Shown here piece after piece: positions 1 to 4,999 of a DNA stretch of 6,385 nucleotides. Where the stretch lies: contig JAEYWB010000807.1 of assembly GCA_023429275.1 (NCBI GenBank), positions 1 to 6,385 of the forward strand. The letters are read 5' to 3'. This DNA comes from Planctomycetota bacterium (GTDB taxonomy: Bacteria > Planctomycetota > Planctomycetia > Planctomycetales > Planctomycetaceae). The first letter of the stretch is position 1; every line of letters begins with the position of its first letter. A program made the position numbers and the translations under genes. The notes beneath the pieces are model-generated. The model was not told the origin of the DNA. It did not search any database and saw only the letters and a list, made by a program, of their open reading frames with translations.

Positions 1-304
1 GGCCACCGCCGCCGCCGCCGCCGTAGCCGCCGCGACCGCCGCCGCCGCCGCGATCTTCACGCGGACGAGCTTCGTTGACGGTGAGCGAACGACCTTCGAA
101 GTCCTGGCCATTGAGGGCCTGAGCAGCAGCCTGAGCCGCCTGATCAGTCGCCATTTCGACGAATCCAAAACCCTTCGACCGGCCCGTTTCGCGGTCCATG
201 ATCACTTCGGCGCTTCGCACTTCTCCGTGGGCGGAGAAGAGCTGCTGCAGACCCGAGCTCGTCGTGCCGTAAGCCAAATTTCCAACGTACAGTTTCGTGC
301 CCAT
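1..304 (-). CDS. RRM-domain RNA-binding protein with Gly-rich tail (3' end cut by window)
   Basis: This is a single RNA recognition motif protein, 101 residues visible, open at the window edge. The RRM spans about residues 3-80: RNP2 is LYVGNL (5-10) and RNP1 is KGFGFVEM (44-51), both with the full set of RNA-stacking aromatics. A conserved NEARP segment follows, then a Gly/Arg tail from residue 86, five Gly, Arg, GlyGly, Tyr and at least seven Gly. This layout matches the small bacterial RRM/glycine-rich proteins, first studied in cyanobacteria as cold-induced RNA-binding proteins. They are thought to act in the cytosol as RNA chaperones. I chose the ATG at 304 because an AAAGGA lies nine bases upstream. 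An in-frame ATG at 313 abuts that same AAAGGA, leaving no proper spacing. It lies 218 bp downstream of a second RRM gene on the same strand. Family assignment is firm; the cold-response role is inferred from the family. Confidence 0.93.
   Translation of the reverse strand, partial: MGTKLYVGNLAYGTTSSGLQQLFSAHGEVRSAEVIMDRETGRSKGFGFVEMATDQAAQAAAQALNGQDFEGRSLTVNEARPREDRGGGGGRGGYGGGGGGG
2..49 (-). repeat. GGC-codon run encoding the Gly-rich tail
   Basis: This is a near-pure GGC trinucleotide tract (CCG-type on the plus strand), broken only by GGT, CGC and one TAC codon. It encodes the glycine-rich C-terminus of the RRM protein and continues to the window edge. Repeated identical codons make it a candidate for slippage-driven length change between strains. 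Confidence 0.85.
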
Positions 305-379
305 GCGGGCCATTCCTTTCGTTGTCGTCGTGCGTAACCGGATTCCGAAGGAACGGGCGCTGGACGAAACACACACTGA

Positions 380-402
380 GACGTCATCACATGATCGACG
401 TC
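380..402. repeat. Imperfect inverted repeat in the leader of the left RRM gene
   Basis: GACGTC at 380-385 pairs with GACGTC at 397-402, and ATCA at 386-389 pairs with TGAT at 392-395. This gives ten base pairs with one bulged C at 396 and a minimal loop. It starts 76 bases upstream of the left RRM start codon, in what would be its 5' untranslated leader. It could be an RNA hairpin or an operator for a dimeric regulator; the sequence does not separate these. Confidence 0.5.
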
Positions 403-412
403 GAACCGGCTC

Positions 413-426
413 CCCTCGAACGAGGG
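413..426. repeat. Perfect short inverted repeat CCCTCG-AA-CGAGGG
   Basis: The six-base arms at 413-418 and 421-426 are perfectly complementary. As RNA it would fold as a five-pair stem with a four-base loop. It sits ten bases from the 380-402 inverted repeat, between the two RRM genes. A (CT)n tract follows at 439-452, which reads as a purine GAGAGAGA run in the minus-strand transcript. Together these suggest a structured leader, but no known riboswitch or cold-shock box was recognised. Confidence 0.45.
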
Positions 427-522
427 TTACCGAATTGCTTCTCTCTCTCTCCTGGCCCGAGCAGAACGCTGCCTGAACCGAGTGCTCAGGATGATAGCCA
501 GACCGGCGCCACTTTTTGTAGC

Positions 523-852
523 TCAAAATCGATCCCAGGGAATCGTCGGCCCCGCACTCGGCGGGACCGAGGCGGCCGAGCTGCCGACCGTGGGGCGGCG
601 CTCGTGGCCATTCGAGTGGGCCTCGTTCACGGTCACCCGGCGGCCTCCGATGTTCGCGCCATTGAGCCGACGGATCGCCTCATCGGCATCGTCGAGTCGC
701 GACATTCCGACGAACGCGCATCCCTTGGAACGGCCCGTCGCGCGGTCGGTCAGCATGTGGACGGACGACACTCGTCCATATTGTTCAAAAGCCGAGCGGA
801 CTTCCGACTCGGTCGCCTGAAAGGGAAGATTCCCTATAAAAATGCTTGTCAT
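523..852 (-). CDS. Single-RRM RNA-binding protein, divergent paralogue
   Basis: This is a complete 109-residue protein with one RRM at about residues 3-79. RNP2 is IFIGNL (4-9) and RNP1 reads KGCAFVGM (43-50). The third RNP1 position, normally Phe or Tyr, is Cys45, while Phe47 is kept. The linker TDRATGRSKG and the end VTVNEAH match the neighbouring RRM gene closely, so the pair looks like an old tandem duplication. The C-terminus is a Ser/Pro-rich tail ending WDRF instead of the Gly-rich tail. The ATG at 852 is preceded by TAGGAA about 11 bases upstream and GAGAG close to the start. It is probably a cytosolic RNA-binding protein; the missing aromatic may weaken or change RNA binding. It lies 218 bp upstream of the left RRM gene, so read-through transcription is possible but not shown. 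Confidence 0.93.
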   Translation of the reverse strand: MTSIFIGNLPFQATESEVRSAFEQYGRVSSVHMLTDRATGRSKGCAFVGMSRLDDADEAIRRLNGANIGGRRVTVNEAHSNGHERRPTVGSSAASVPPSAGPTIPWDRF

Positions 853-1617
853 GTCTCTCTAGTTCCTACCTTCACTGGCCCCAAACTCGACCACTCCGCA
901 CACTTCTGAGCCGGCAATGCATAAGGCATGCCGACCGCGGTGCCACAGTCACCCTGCCGAGGAAACACTTCCCGTCCCACCCTGGCGTCCGTTGGCGCCG
1001 GGCCTCGTGGAAAACGCTCCAGAAAGTGAGCGGCGGGGGATCTGCAATTCAACGATGGGTGCTGGCCGTGGTTCGAACGGCCTGCAAGTCCGTTCTCCAG
1101 ATACGATCATTCACGATTCAATGACATCCGCTCTCGGAAAAACCATCGTCACGCCCGTGCGGACAACAGACCACTCGACTTCAACACGATGGAGATGTCG
1201 CGGGACGATGACATAGCGATGCCAGGAACCGTGCGATCACTCACGAACAGTCGTTGAAGCCGGGGCAATGGCGAGCCAGTTTCGGAAGCAGGCCGAAGGT
1301 CGGGCACGCCCTGAGAAGGATCTGGCAGGAGCGTATCAGAACGCTCGCTGCCTGCACACGAATTCTAGTGGAAAGGTTCGGACGGATTCGGGCGAAAGTC
1401 GAGAAATTCGAAAAGATCGAGAAGAAATTCGGCGAAGAACGTCCCCCCAGCCTGCGGAACTGGCCGCGATCCGACCGAGGTCGTTAGCGCCGAATCATTC
1501 TCACTTCTGTCGTGAACTCCCCGGGCTTCGCCGCCGGCATCACGGGAAAATCCCGAGTTCCCGCCGTACCATCGGGCTCCCGTTTGCCTCCCCGCCGCTC
1601 GATCCTCGCGATCCGAC
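853..1617. other. 765-bp stretch with no convincing gene
   Basis: This gap separates the leftward RRM pair from the rightward propeller gene, so it should hold both of their promoters. The short open frames in it on both strands have no recognisable motif, weak starts and poor codon character, and I do not call them. It holds an imperfect palindrome at 913-932 (GGC-A-ATGC / GCATGCC) upstream of the RRM pair. A 6-bp stem with a 7-base loop lies at 1064-1082, and an 11-bp hairpin at 1324-1352. A purine-rich patch at 1386-1439 alternates ATTCG-type and TCGAGAA-type units. No clear sigma-70 promoter, tRNA or U-tract terminator was found. It could contain an undescribed RNA or decayed coding DNA. 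Confidence 0.6.
1324..1352. repeat. Strong inverted repeat: 11-bp stem with one bulge
   Basis: GGCAG at 1324-1328 pairs with CTGCC at 1348-1352, and GAGCGT at 1329-1334 pairs with ACGCTC at 1341-1346. A single bulged G lies at 1347 and the loop is ATCAGA. This is the longest GC-rich stem I found in the window outside genes. Neither strand shows a T-run after it, so a standard intrinsic terminator is not supported. It may belong to a structured RNA or be a protein-binding palindrome. Confidence 0.6.
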
Positions 1618-2958
1618 ATGCCTGGTTCCATCCGCCTGCTCCTCTTCCGTCAATCCTCCGTGGCCAGATGCTCCTCCGTGATGGTTCTGCTGCTGCTCGG
1701 CCTGATGGCTGGCGGGGCGGAGCCCGGGCGAGCGACCGCGGCCGACCGCGGGATCCTCGACTTCCCCAAGCTCTCGGCGGCGACCGACTGGCCCTGGTGG
1801 CGCGGTCCCTCCCGAGACGGCCACGCCCCCTCCGGAGCGTCCCCCTCCGCAATCCTTGCCGGGGCGGACGCGACCTGGAAATCGCCCATTCCCGGGCGCG
1901 GACACTCCTCGCCCGTCATCGTCGGCGAGCGGATCTTCCTGACCACCGCCCACGATGCCGAGCAGACCCAGCACGCCCTGGCACTCGACCGCAAGACCGG
2001 CCGGCAACTCTGGATGGTCCAGCTCAACCAGGGTGGCTTCCCCGAGCGGAACCACGCCAACAACACCGCAGCGACTCCGACGGTCGCGTGCGACGGCGAG
2101 AAGCTGTTCGTCTCCTTCTTCCATCACAAGTCGATCGAAGCGATCGCCCTCGACTTCCAGGGGAAGACGATCTGGAAGAGAACGGTCGGCGACTTCAATC
2201 CCCGCAAGTACGAGTACGGATACGCCCCCTCGCCTCTCCTTTACCGTGAGCACGTCATCATTTCGGGGGAGTACGACGGCGACAGCTTCATCGCCGCCCT
2301 CAAGCGGACCGACGGCACGCCGGGCTGGCGGATCCGGCGACCCGAAAACGTCTCGTACTCGAGCCCGGTCGTCGCTGATGTCGCCGGACGAGATCAGATC
2401 CTGATCAGCGGGGACAACCTCGTCTCCTCGTACGACCCGACGAACGGAAAACTGCTCTGGAAGGCTCCGGGCACGGCCGCCGCGACCTGTGGGACGATCG
2501 TCTGGGACGGCGAAATCGTTTTCGCGAGCGGCGGATTTCCGCAGTCCGAGACGGTGGCGATCAGAGGGGACGGATCGGGCGAAGTCCTGTGGAAGAACGG
2601 CCAGAAGTGCTATGAGCAGTCGATGATCGCGGTCGATGGCCACCTCTACGCCCTGACCGATAACGGAGTTCTGTTCTGCTGGCGGGGAACGGACGGACGC
2701 GAAATGTGGAAGCGGCGGCTCGCGGGCCCGGTCAGCGCCTCCCCCGTCCTGGCCGGAGGAAACATTTATTGGGCGAACGAGCGAGGGGTTCTCTATGTCT
2801 TCAAGCCGAACCCCGAGAAGTTCGAGCTGATCGCCGAGAACCGGATCGGCGACTCGTCGTTTGCGAGCCCGGCCGTCTCCGGGGGACAGATCTTCCTCCG
2901 AGTGGCGCACGACGCCGGCGGACGTCAGGAGTCGCTCTTCTGCTTCGGCGAGCCGTAG
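1618..2958 (+). CDS. Exported PQQ-like (WD40-like) beta-propeller repeat protein
   Basis: The 446-residue protein begins with a basic segment and a hydrophobic stretch (VMVLLLLGLMAGGA, 21-34) ending near ATAA at 39-42, which looks like a signal peptide; it probably acts in the periplasm. The mature part opens with DWPWWRGPSRDGHA (57-70), the hallmark block of planctomycete PQQ-like propellers. About eight repeated 'SPV-x-x-G-x-x-hydrophobic' strands follow, including SSPVIVGERIFL (97-108), SSPVVAD (248-254), ASPVLAGGNIYWA (374-386) and ASPAVSGGQIFL (416-427), with W-containing blade ends such as GKLLWKAPG. This fits one complete eight-bladed propeller with no extra catalytic domain. Members of the superfamily include true quinoprotein dehydrogenases, but I see no dehydrogenase signature, so a scaffold or binding role is more likely. 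The exact substrate is unknown. Met22 (1681) is an alternative start that still keeps the hydrophobic core; neither start has a clear Shine-Dalgarno. Confidence 0.92.
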   Translation: MPGSIRLLLFRQSSVARCSSVMVLLLLGLMAGGAEPGRATAADRGILDFPKLSAATDWPWWRGPSRDGHAPSGASPSAILAGADATWKSPIPGRGHSSPVIVGERIFLTTAHDAEQTQHALALDRKTGRQLWMVQLNQGGFPERNHANNTAATPTVACDGEKLFVSFFHHKSIEAIALDFQGKTIWKRTVGDFNPRKYEYGYAPSPLLYREHVIISGEYDGDSFIAALKRTDGTPGWRIRRPENVSYSSPVVADVAGRDQILISGDNLVSSYDPTNGKLLWKAPGTAAATCGTIVWDGEIVFASGGFPQSETVAIRGDGSGEVLWKNGQKCYEQSMIAVDGHLYALTDNGVLFCWRGTDGREMWKRRLAGPVSASPVLAGGNIYWANERGVLYVFKPNPEKFELIAENRIGDSSFASPAVSGGQIFLRVAHDAGGRQESLFCFGEP

Positions 2959-3038
2959 CGGCCGAACATCTGCGTCCTCACGGCTGTCGATAGGGAGGGA
3001 CAGGTGACGGGGCGCCCGCACGAGCTGATGGATGACCG

Positions 3039-3043
3039 CGGAG
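3039..3043 (+). promoter_or_regulatory. Shine-Dalgarno CGGAG of the acetyltransferase gene
   Basis: CGGAG ends eight bases before the ATG at 3052. A second candidate, GGGAGG at 2993-2998, sits five bases before an in-frame GTG at 3004 and would add 16 residues. The domain boundary favours the ATG. Confidence 0.45.
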
Positions 3044-3051
3044 CAGGAGCG

Positions 3052-3546
3052 ATGGAGATCACGATCGCAAAGGGAACCGACCTGGAAGCACTGCTCGCCC
3101 TGACGAGGGACTGCGTCGCCGCGCTGCGGGATCAGGGGATCGACCAGTGGGACGAGATCTACCCGGGTCGCGAACTCCTGGCTCGCGATCTCTCCGCGGG
3201 GACGGTGTCGCTCCTGCGGGCGGACGGAGTCCTCGTCGGCACGATCACGCTCGACGCAAACATCGACCCTCTCTGGCAGGGAATGGACTGGTCCCGGCCT
3301 GACGCCGGCGCCGCGGCGATCCATCGCGTGATGGTCCATCCTTCCCGCCAGGGGCAGGGCCTGGCGAGGCGGCTCATGTCTCACGCCGAGTGGCAGGCCC
3401 GCGAGAACGGGAGCCACTCGATCCGGCTCGACGCCTTCACGGCCAATCCGGCGTCGCTCCGGCTTTACGACGCCCTGGGCTATCGCCGGACCGGCACTGC
3501 GTCCATGCGTAAGGGAGACTTCATCTGCTTCGAGAAAACGCTTTGA
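3052..3546 (+). CDS. GNAT family N-acetyltransferase
   Basis: This is a 164-residue protein of normal length for a single GNAT domain. It starts with the typical first strand and helix (MEITIAKGTDLEALLALTRDC). Next comes the QWDEIYP segment (32-38) seen in one GNAT subgroup, then the strand DGVLVGTITLD (58-68). The acetyl-CoA pyrophosphate loop is RQGQGLA (99-105) after VMVHPS, and the late NPASLRLYDALGY block (132-144) carries the conserved Tyr near the catalytic site. It should transfer an acetyl group from acetyl-CoA to an amine in the cytosol; the acceptor cannot be read from the sequence. The ATG at 3052 is preferred because the domain starts directly there. A GTG at 3004 with a good ribosome site would give 180 residues with a featureless N-terminal tail. 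It follows the propeller gene on the same strand with a gap of 93 bp (45 bp if the GTG is used), so co-transcription is possible. Confidence 0.92.
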   Translation: MEITIAKGTDLEALLALTRDCVAALRDQGIDQWDEIYPGRELLARDLSAGTVSLLRADGVLVGTITLDANIDPLWQGMDWSRPDAGAAAIHRVMVHPSRQGQGLARRLMSHAEWQARENGSHSIRLDAFTANPASLRLYDALGYRRTGTASMRKGDFICFEKTL

Positions 3547-3563
3547 ATGATCGCCGCACGGGG

Positions 3564-4265
3564 CTACGAAGCTGAGGATTCCCGAAGCTCGTACTCCCAG
3601 AACCCGCCGGGACCTGCGGCCCGCTCGAGCTGATAGGCTGCCCCGAGCACCGCAGAACTCTGCCATCCCGCGGCGTCGACCGCGACTGGCGCGAATCCCT
3701 GCGTTGCCCCGCCCCCTTCACCTCTCGCGAGGATCTTGAAACTCAAATCCTTGCCTCGCGCGTCGACAAGCCAGTATTCGCGGACACCCGCGGCGTAGTA
3801 GGCCTCCATGAGCCGGTCGGTGTCCTTGGAGAGCGAGCTCCGGCTGACGACTTCGACGACAAGGTCCGGCGGACCTTCGATCTCGATGAAGCCATTGCCG
3901 CGCTTCGACGCCGCCGGCACAAGTTGAACGCGTCCGTCCGCGATCGACTCGTGAGCGACGAAAACGACGTCGGGCTCGACACTCAGCCCCGCTTCCGGGC
4001 AGGAGACCCGAGTCTTGTCGATGAAGACATGCCCGAGTCGATTCGCCTTGATGCGATTCCGAATGACTGCGCCGATCTCGGTCTTCGGAGCGGAGTGATC
4101 GAAGATGTTATCCGGCGACATGTCGACCTCGATGCGTCCGTCTACGAAATCGATCCGCCCCATCGAAGGAAAGATGGCCGAGGCGGCCCAGCGACGAAAC
4201 GCCGCGAGAGAGTCGATCCCCAACGGAATCTCGATTTCGTCTTGAATGAGAACGCTGGTCGCCAT
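3564..4265 (-). CDS. Uma2 family (DUF820) PD-(D/E)XK-fold endonuclease-like protein
   Basis: This is a 233-residue protein matching the Uma2/DUF820 family in order of motifs. It has FVDGRIEVDMSP (40-51) with Glu46, then SVEPDVVFV (95-103) with the fold's conserved Asp99. Next comes PDLVVEVVSRSSLSKDTDR (133-151) with Glu138 and Lys147, and AGVREYWLVDAR (159-170). The core acidic residues of a restriction-endonuclease-like fold are therefore present. In the SxSxxKDT subgroup the lysine lies after the second strand, as here. The family is greatly expanded in cyanobacteria and planctomycetes, and its biological role is not settled. The open frame runs 100 codons further upstream, but that part is Arg-rich and featureless. 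The ATG at 4265 has a strong AGGGAGGAGG site in front, which fixes the start. It converges with the acetyltransferase gene with only 17 bp between the stops. Confidence 0.92.
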   Translation of the reverse strand: MATSVLIQDEIEIPLGIDSLAAFRRWAASAIFPSMGRIDFVDGRIEVDMSPDNIFDHSAPKTEIGAVIRNRIKANRLGHVFIDKTRVSCPEAGLSVEPDVVFVAHESIADGRVQLVPAASKRGNGFIEIEGPPDLVVEVVSRSSLSKDTDRLMEAYYAAGVREYWLVDARGKDLSFKILARGEGGGATQGFAPVAVDAAGWQSSAVLGAAYQLERAAGPGGFWEYELRESSAS

Positions 4266-4267
4266 GT

Positions 4268-4277
4268 CCTCCTCCCT
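4268..4277 (-). promoter_or_regulatory. Strong Shine-Dalgarno of the Uma2 gene
   Basis: Read on the minus strand this is AGGGAGGAGG, with its GGAGG core five bases before the ATG at 4265. It decides the start against the much longer upstream open frame. Confidence 0.75.
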
Positions 4278-4342
4278 CGAGCCGCGCCGATGCCGATCCT
4301 GATCATGAGTGTCGCATGACCAGCACCTCACTGAGTTGAGTG

Positions 4343-4359
4343 TATCACGACGAGTGATA
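4343..4359. promoter_or_regulatory. Possible operator TATCAC-N5-GTGATA upstream of the Uma2 gene
   Basis: The perfect six-base arms at 4343-4348 and 4354-4359 are separated by five bases. The site is about 78 bases upstream of the Uma2 start codon. On the minus strand it overlaps TGATACACT, which resembles an extended -10 element, though no good -35 hexamer lies at the expected distance. A dimeric repressor binding here could control the gene; this is inference only. Confidence 0.35.
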
Positions 4360-4392
4360 TGCCGCCGAGAGAAGGCTGCGGCGAAGAGAAGC

Positions 4393-4416
4393 GGGGGTGA
4401 CGTGAGATCGTCCCCC
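4393..4416. repeat. GC-rich inverted repeat
   Basis: GGGG plus GACG on the left pair with CGTC plus CCCC on the right, around a TGAGAT loop and a two-base GT bulge. It is the first of a cluster of stems in the spacer. Confidence 0.45.
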
Positions 4417-4436
4417 GAGCAGCAAGCGGCCGCGCG

Positions 4437-4461
4437 GCGGTCCCTCCGTGGACCGGACCGC
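4437..4461. repeat. GC-rich inverted repeat with two alternative pairings
   Basis: GCGGTCC at 4437-4443 can pair with GGACCGC at 4455-4461. Alternatively CGGTCC at 4438-4443 can pair with GGACCG at 4450-4455. The two right arms overlap, so the pairings exclude each other. Confidence 0.4.
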
Positions 4462-4484
4462 GGACGACGCCGCAGCAATAAGAA

Positions 4485-4501
4485 GGCGCGGTCCGTGCGC
4501 C
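4485..4501. repeat. Inverted repeat GGCGC-N7-GCGCC
   Basis: The perfect five-base arms lie at 4485-4489 and 4497-4501. It is short, and in GC-rich DNA such stems occur often by chance, so its significance rests only on the neighbouring stems. Confidence 0.3.
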
Positions 4502-4653
4502 GGAAGTCGTCCGTGATTCGATGAGCGAGAGTCCCTGCGCGGAAAGCCGGGACGCTGCGGGACAACCAGCCTCACCGGACCCGTCACAAAGAACCCGATC
4601 CGGGAAACGAGCGCCGAGGAACGGCAGACAGAATGCCAGCGCCGGTCAGCAAC

Positions 4654-4672
4654 GGAACGATGCAATCGTTCC
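4654..4672. repeat. Perfect 8-bp inverted repeat GGAACGAT-GCA-ATCGTTCC
   Basis: The arms at 4654-4661 and 4665-4672 are perfectly complementary with a three-base loop. The repeat lies 56 bases past the stop codon of the 73-aa gene, where a transcript-end hairpin is plausible. No T-run follows on the minus strand (GTTGCTGACC), so it is not a classical intrinsic terminator; it could protect a 3' end or bind a protein. Confidence 0.5.
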
Positions 4673-4728
4673 ATCGACCTCGACAACGGGTTCGCCGTAG
4701 TCAGCCGCTCGACGTGCCGCCGGCGCGG

Positions 4729-4950
4729 TTATGCACCCGGGCGGACGCGCTGATACGCCGTCAGGATCTCATAGAGATCCTGCGTCAGCTCGATCTCGTC
4801 ATGCTCGAAATCGACAAGCCAGCGGCGATCCGAGTGGATCGCATCCGAAAGCAGTCGCGTCAGATGACCAAACGAGATGGTCTTCTTCGGGGCGGCGGTG
4901 AGCACCATCGCCTCCTCGTCTCCACGAAACAGTCGCAAAGTGGACCGCAT
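4729..4950 (-). CDS. Small hypothetical protein, 73 aa
   Basis: I do not recognise a named family. The protein reads like a real gene: a short polar start (MRSTLRLFRGDEEAM), a middle helix (GHLTRLLSDAIHSDRRW, 28-44) and an acidic segment (LVDFEHDEIELTQDLYEIL, 45-63). It ends in a basic AYQRVRPGA. No membrane segment, signal peptide or cysteine is present, so it is probably a soluble cytosolic protein. The ATG at 4950 is preceded by GGGAGGG with seven-base spacing. An in-frame GTG at 4968 is less likely because it lies upstream of that site. It is flanked by spacers of more than 360 bp, so it is probably a lone transcription unit. Composition and the strong ribosome site support it being coding; function is unknown. 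My impression that similar short acidic proteins occur in other planctomycetes is from memory and unverified. Confidence 0.68.
   Translation of the reverse strand: MRSTLRLFRGDEEAMVLTAAPKKTISFGHLTRLLSDAIHSDRRWLVDFEHDEIELTQDLYEILTAYQRVRPGA
4762..4782. repeat. Perfect 9-bp inverted repeat inside the 73-aa gene
   Basis: CAGGATCTC at 4762-4770 pairs with GAGATCCTG at 4774-4782 around an ATA loop. It encodes the QDLYEIL residues near the C-terminus, so codon choice here happens to make a perfect stem. It may be chance or a secondary RNA structure. Confidence 0.5.
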
Positions 4951-4956
4951 GGGGTT

Positions 4957-4963
4957 CCCTCCC
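4957..4963 (-). promoter_or_regulatory. Shine-Dalgarno GGGAGGG of the 73-aa gene
   Basis: On the minus strand GGGAGG ends seven bases before the ATG at 4950. It supports this start over the GTG at 4968 and supports translation of the small gene. Confidence 0.65.
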
Positions 4964-4979
4964 AGCACGGAGACCCGAT

Positions 4980-4999
4980 CTGACGGTAAAGTCCGTCAG
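4980..4999. promoter_or_regulatory. Perfect 7-bp inverted repeat upstream of the 73-aa gene
   Basis: CTGACGG at 4980-4986 pairs with CCGTCAG at 4993-4999 around TAAAGT; wobble and A-T pairs can extend it by two. It lies 29 bases before the start codon, where a repressor operator or leader hairpin would sit. No matching promoter hexamers were firmly identified. Confidence 0.4.

Larger units (their letters stand above)
4266..4728. other. 463-bp spacer upstream of the Uma2 gene, no gene seen
   Basis: The spacer lies between two leftward genes. The right part follows the 73-aa gene and the left part should hold the Uma2 promoter. Open frames here are Arg/Ser-rich and motif-free, as expected from random GC-rich DNA. 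It contains a palindrome near the Uma2 start (4343-4359), several GC-rich stems between 4393 and 4501, an imperfect GTCCC/GGGAC pairing at 4531-4563 and a perfect 8-bp stem at 4654-4672. No tRNA or obvious intrinsic terminator with a T-run was found. Confidence 0.55.

Noticed and set aside
1..60. CRISPR-like or satellite repeat from the CCG run
   Set aside because: It is a trinucleotide run in frame with the RRM gene and encodes its Gly-rich tail; there are no spacers.
322..909. A 195-codon plus-strand open frame over the RRM region
   Set aside because: It is antisense to the second RRM gene, which has clear RNP motifs, and the frame has no recognisable content of its own.
1064..1082. A tRNA T-arm suggested by GGTTCGAAC
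   Set aside because: The T-stem does not pair in the tRNA register on either strand, and no acceptor, D-arm or anticodon arm lies around it. It is a simple 6-bp stem-loop.
1104..1246. Near-identical 13-mers CGATCATTCACGA and CGATCACTCACGA, 130 bp apart
   Set aside because: Only two copies with one mismatch; a rough estimate says such a pair can occur by chance in this stretch, and no flanking context is shared.
1254..1487. Plus-strand 77-codon open frame with a Lys/Glu-rich end
   Set aside because: It starts with TTG and has no Shine-Dalgarno or recognisable domain; the charged segment follows from the purine-rich repeat.
1540..3666. A 708-codon open frame on the minus strand
   Set aside because: It is antisense to the propeller and acetyltransferase genes, has no motif, and is rich in Arg, Gly, Val and Asp as expected of a shadow frame in GC-rich DNA. 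Both sense genes have clear family motifs.
4266..4565. N-terminal extension of the Uma2 gene by 100 codons
   Set aside because: The extension is Arg/Ser-rich and featureless, and a strong Shine-Dalgarno sits directly before the ATG at 4265 where the family's N-terminus begins.
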